A program made the position numbers and the translations under genes. A model generated the notes under the pieces. The model saw nothing but the letters and a program-made list of their open reading frames with translations, did no database searches and was not told the origin of the DNA. Source: an uncultured Pseudomonadales bacterium (lineage in GTDB: Bacteria > Pseudomonadota > Gammaproteobacteria > Pseudomonadales > UBA7434). Taken from it: a DNA stretch of 36,242 bases. Each line of letters begins with the position of its first letter. Positions within the stretch are counted from its first letter, which is position 1. Shown here in pieces: positions 35,601 to 36,242 of the stretch. Location: assembly GCA_905478995.1 (NCBI GenBank), contig CAJQKT010000097.1, positions 1 to 36,242 of the forward strand, in the 5' to 3' direction.

Positions 35601-36242
35601 CCGACGCTTTTTATGATTAACTCTTTTAGCATTCGCCTCTAACGTGAAAATACGCTGCTGCTCAGCAATACTTAAGCGACCGTAAAGCGGCAGCACTTCA
35701 TACCTATCATGCATTGCGCGCAGAGCCTTACTCGCATCGCGAATCTCACGCTCGCCAGGCAAAAAAACCAGCACATCTCGCGCGGATGAAGTATGGCTTG
35801 GTGGCAACCCCTCAATCTTTTCTAGAGTCTGTATTAAATGGCCATTAAATTCATCCAATGAATTCTCCGCCAAAGATTGAACAGACGATGCTTGGCTGAC
35901 ACTCGCTTTTATTTTTTTATCATTTTCTTTTTTAGCTGCATCATCACCCTCAACAGCGCCACATTCATTGTCGGCAAGATATTCAATAGCAACAGGAAAA
36001 CTACGGCCCGGAATCTCGATTATTGGCGCTCCGCCAAAGTAATCAGCAAAGCGTTTAACGTCAATGGTTGCCGAGGTCACTATCAGCTTAAGATCAGGCC
36101 GCCTGGGTAAAATAGTTTTTAGCATACCCAGCAAAAAATCAATGTTTAGACTGCGCTCGTGCGCCTCATCGATAATAATCGTGTCGTACTCACGCAGGTG
36201 ACGATCACTATTGAGGTTAGCTAGTAACACTCCATCAGTCAT
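32595..36242 (-). CDS. hrpA: HrpA, DEAH-box ATP-dependent RNA helicase (5' end cut by window)
   Basis: HrpA unwinds RNA, and in E. coli it processes fimbrial mRNA and rescues stalled ribosomes. The 1215 visible residues start at motif Ib (MTDGVLL) and continue through DEAH (IIIDEAHERSLN), SAT (IVTSATID), FLPGEREI, VVLATNVAETSITVPGIGYV, and QRSGRSGRIAPGVCYRLY. The winged-helix, ratchet and OB-like domains follow, then the long HrpA-specific C-terminal domain. The N-terminal roughly 100 or more residues with the P-loop lie beyond position 36242. An acidic and Lys-rich insertion follows the SAT motif (about residues 95-150). The stop lies within the reading frame start of the hydrolase gene. Confidence 0.95.
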   Translation of the reverse strand: MTDGVLLANLNSDRHLREYDTIIIDEAHERSLNIDFLLGMLKTILPRRPDLKLIVTSATIDVKRFADYFGGAPIIEIPGRSFPVAIEYLADNECGAVEGDDAAKKENDKKIKASVSQASSVQSLAENSLDEFNGHLIQTLEKIEGLPPSHTSSARDVLVFLPGEREIRDASKALRAMHDRYEVLPLYGRLSIAEQQRIFTLEANAKRVNHKKRRVVLATNVAETSITVPGIGYVIDGGLVRMSRYSARSKLQRLQVESISKASAQQRSGRSGRIAPGVCYRLYTEEDFNSRPDYTEPEILRTQLAAVILQMKRLGLGHIEKFPFLESPAPRQVTAGVKTLVELGAMHADGNLTAVGRQLAALPIDPRLGRMLLAGLAKHCAAEILVIVSALAVQDPRENPVEKREAARMSHERFAHAQSDFMAWLKLWDYFEAQRQTMTQSQLRKLCAKEYLSYMRMREWRDMHRQLRLAIRTSATKLGASLVPSAWFSLPDDELPYEQIHRAILTGTPLQLGGLDERSKRRGAVPAKKAQKGFARYLGPRNLGFSIFPGSSQFKQAPRWVMAGEIVETSKVYARTVASIEPAWIAAELKHLVKYEYAEPYWHRKRGQVVAKRSTLFFGLTLESATLVAYSAVDALVARQTFIQTALVEQQLDPDNRLLAAAKFWQHNQSVLEKIRVLEARLRRRDLLVEDAVLQAFYQRVLPAHIMSRADLAKWLAKASVQEQQVLLLTEQEAYACAPPVDAMEQYPGRFVVGSQAFELSYCFAPGEPNDGVTARIPLADIGTIPLASFEWLVPGMLVDKCTELIKLLPKAQRKRLVPAARVAKALCDYIAVDDCISQSRSLFVELAALIKIHHAVVIDPVTWRNLALDKLDFFYQLRIEVSDREGQQICEGRDIAALQHECLQDLEQRSSDLKSNDLVAGPITQWSFGDLNAHGQPAAPASELTAFRSLKQEADSLVIGHCATLKEAEAQTRSNLPSLAMYALPDKVRYLKKQIFKDTKKILPYVHLGDRQQLVGDLIRLAIVRCCFADFKQGMPNTEAEFKCCVDGGRGDLIAVANELESVTYRILEEYHQVSALLQKKREHFSVQCVDIDAQLNELVCPGFLLQAGYVQLQHLPRYLQAIAVRLDRLGGRDVKDAQLCEKLSSLQQPLHNLLYKYPRAQLYDQQVSDFRWLLEELRVSLFAQHLKTVVPVSIQRVQKAWQTIDFNQYPLVR

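Overview
The window comes from a polarly flagellated gammaproteobacterium. Gene content and order resemble the Pseudomonadales/Cellvibrionales group of free-living, often marine bacteria: rseP-dxr-cdsA-uppS-frr-pyrH-tsf-rpsB, a Pseudomonas-style flhA-flhF-flhG(fleN)-fliA-motC-motD-parC-parP-DUF2802 block, and mlaA beside an RssB/RssC pair. Placement below order is inference. Nearly every gene lies on the minus strand, so transcription runs from high to low coordinates. Many starts are GTG or TTG.

Layout, low to high coordinate. (1) 1-10205: envelope and translation housekeeping genes. They are the 5' part of bamA, rseP, dxr, cdsA, uppS, frr and pyrH as one cluster, then tsf and rpsB as a separate transcript. 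That transcript has a clear sigma-70 promoter with a GC-rich discriminator before rpsB and a Rho-independent terminator after tsf. (2) 10476-22808: a late flagellar and polar-organisation cluster reading flhB, flhA, flhF, flhG, fliA, an unrecognised 201-residue gene, motC, motD, parC, parP and a DUF2802 membrane protein. Two good sigma-54 promoter matches precede flhB and flhA. The chemotaxis genes cheY, cheZ, cheA, cheB and cheW, which normally sit inside this block, are absent. FlhF has lost several GTPase signature residues. (3) 23042-24246: a NADAR-family hydrolase gene and a divergent YqcC-family gene, separated by an AT-rich intergenic region. (4) 24314-28636: an HD-GYP cyclic-di-GMP phosphodiesterase, an RssC-like STAS protein, an RssB-like response regulator with an intact PP2C phosphatase domain, and MlaA. 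(5) 28801-30827: an hvfABC operon. A secreted EGKCG-repeat precursor is followed by a DUF692 multinuclear iron enzyme and its DUF2063 partner, a recently recognised system that makes copper-binding modified peptides. (6) 31114-36242: an alpha/beta-hydrolase-fold protein lacking its nucleophile serine, then the DEAH-box helicase HrpA, whose 5' end is cut by the window edge.

How the genes work together. BamA, RseP, CdsA, UppS, Dxr and MlaA build and monitor the envelope. Region 2 sets the position, number, export and rotation of a polar flagellum. The RssB/RssC and HD-GYP genes suggest control of stress and lifestyle switching. HvfABC suggests defence against copper. The most unusual points are the flagellar block without its chemotaxis core, the degenerate FlhF, the compact hvfABC operon, and the serine-less hydrolase. 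No tRNA, insertion sequence, prophage or CRISPR array was seen.
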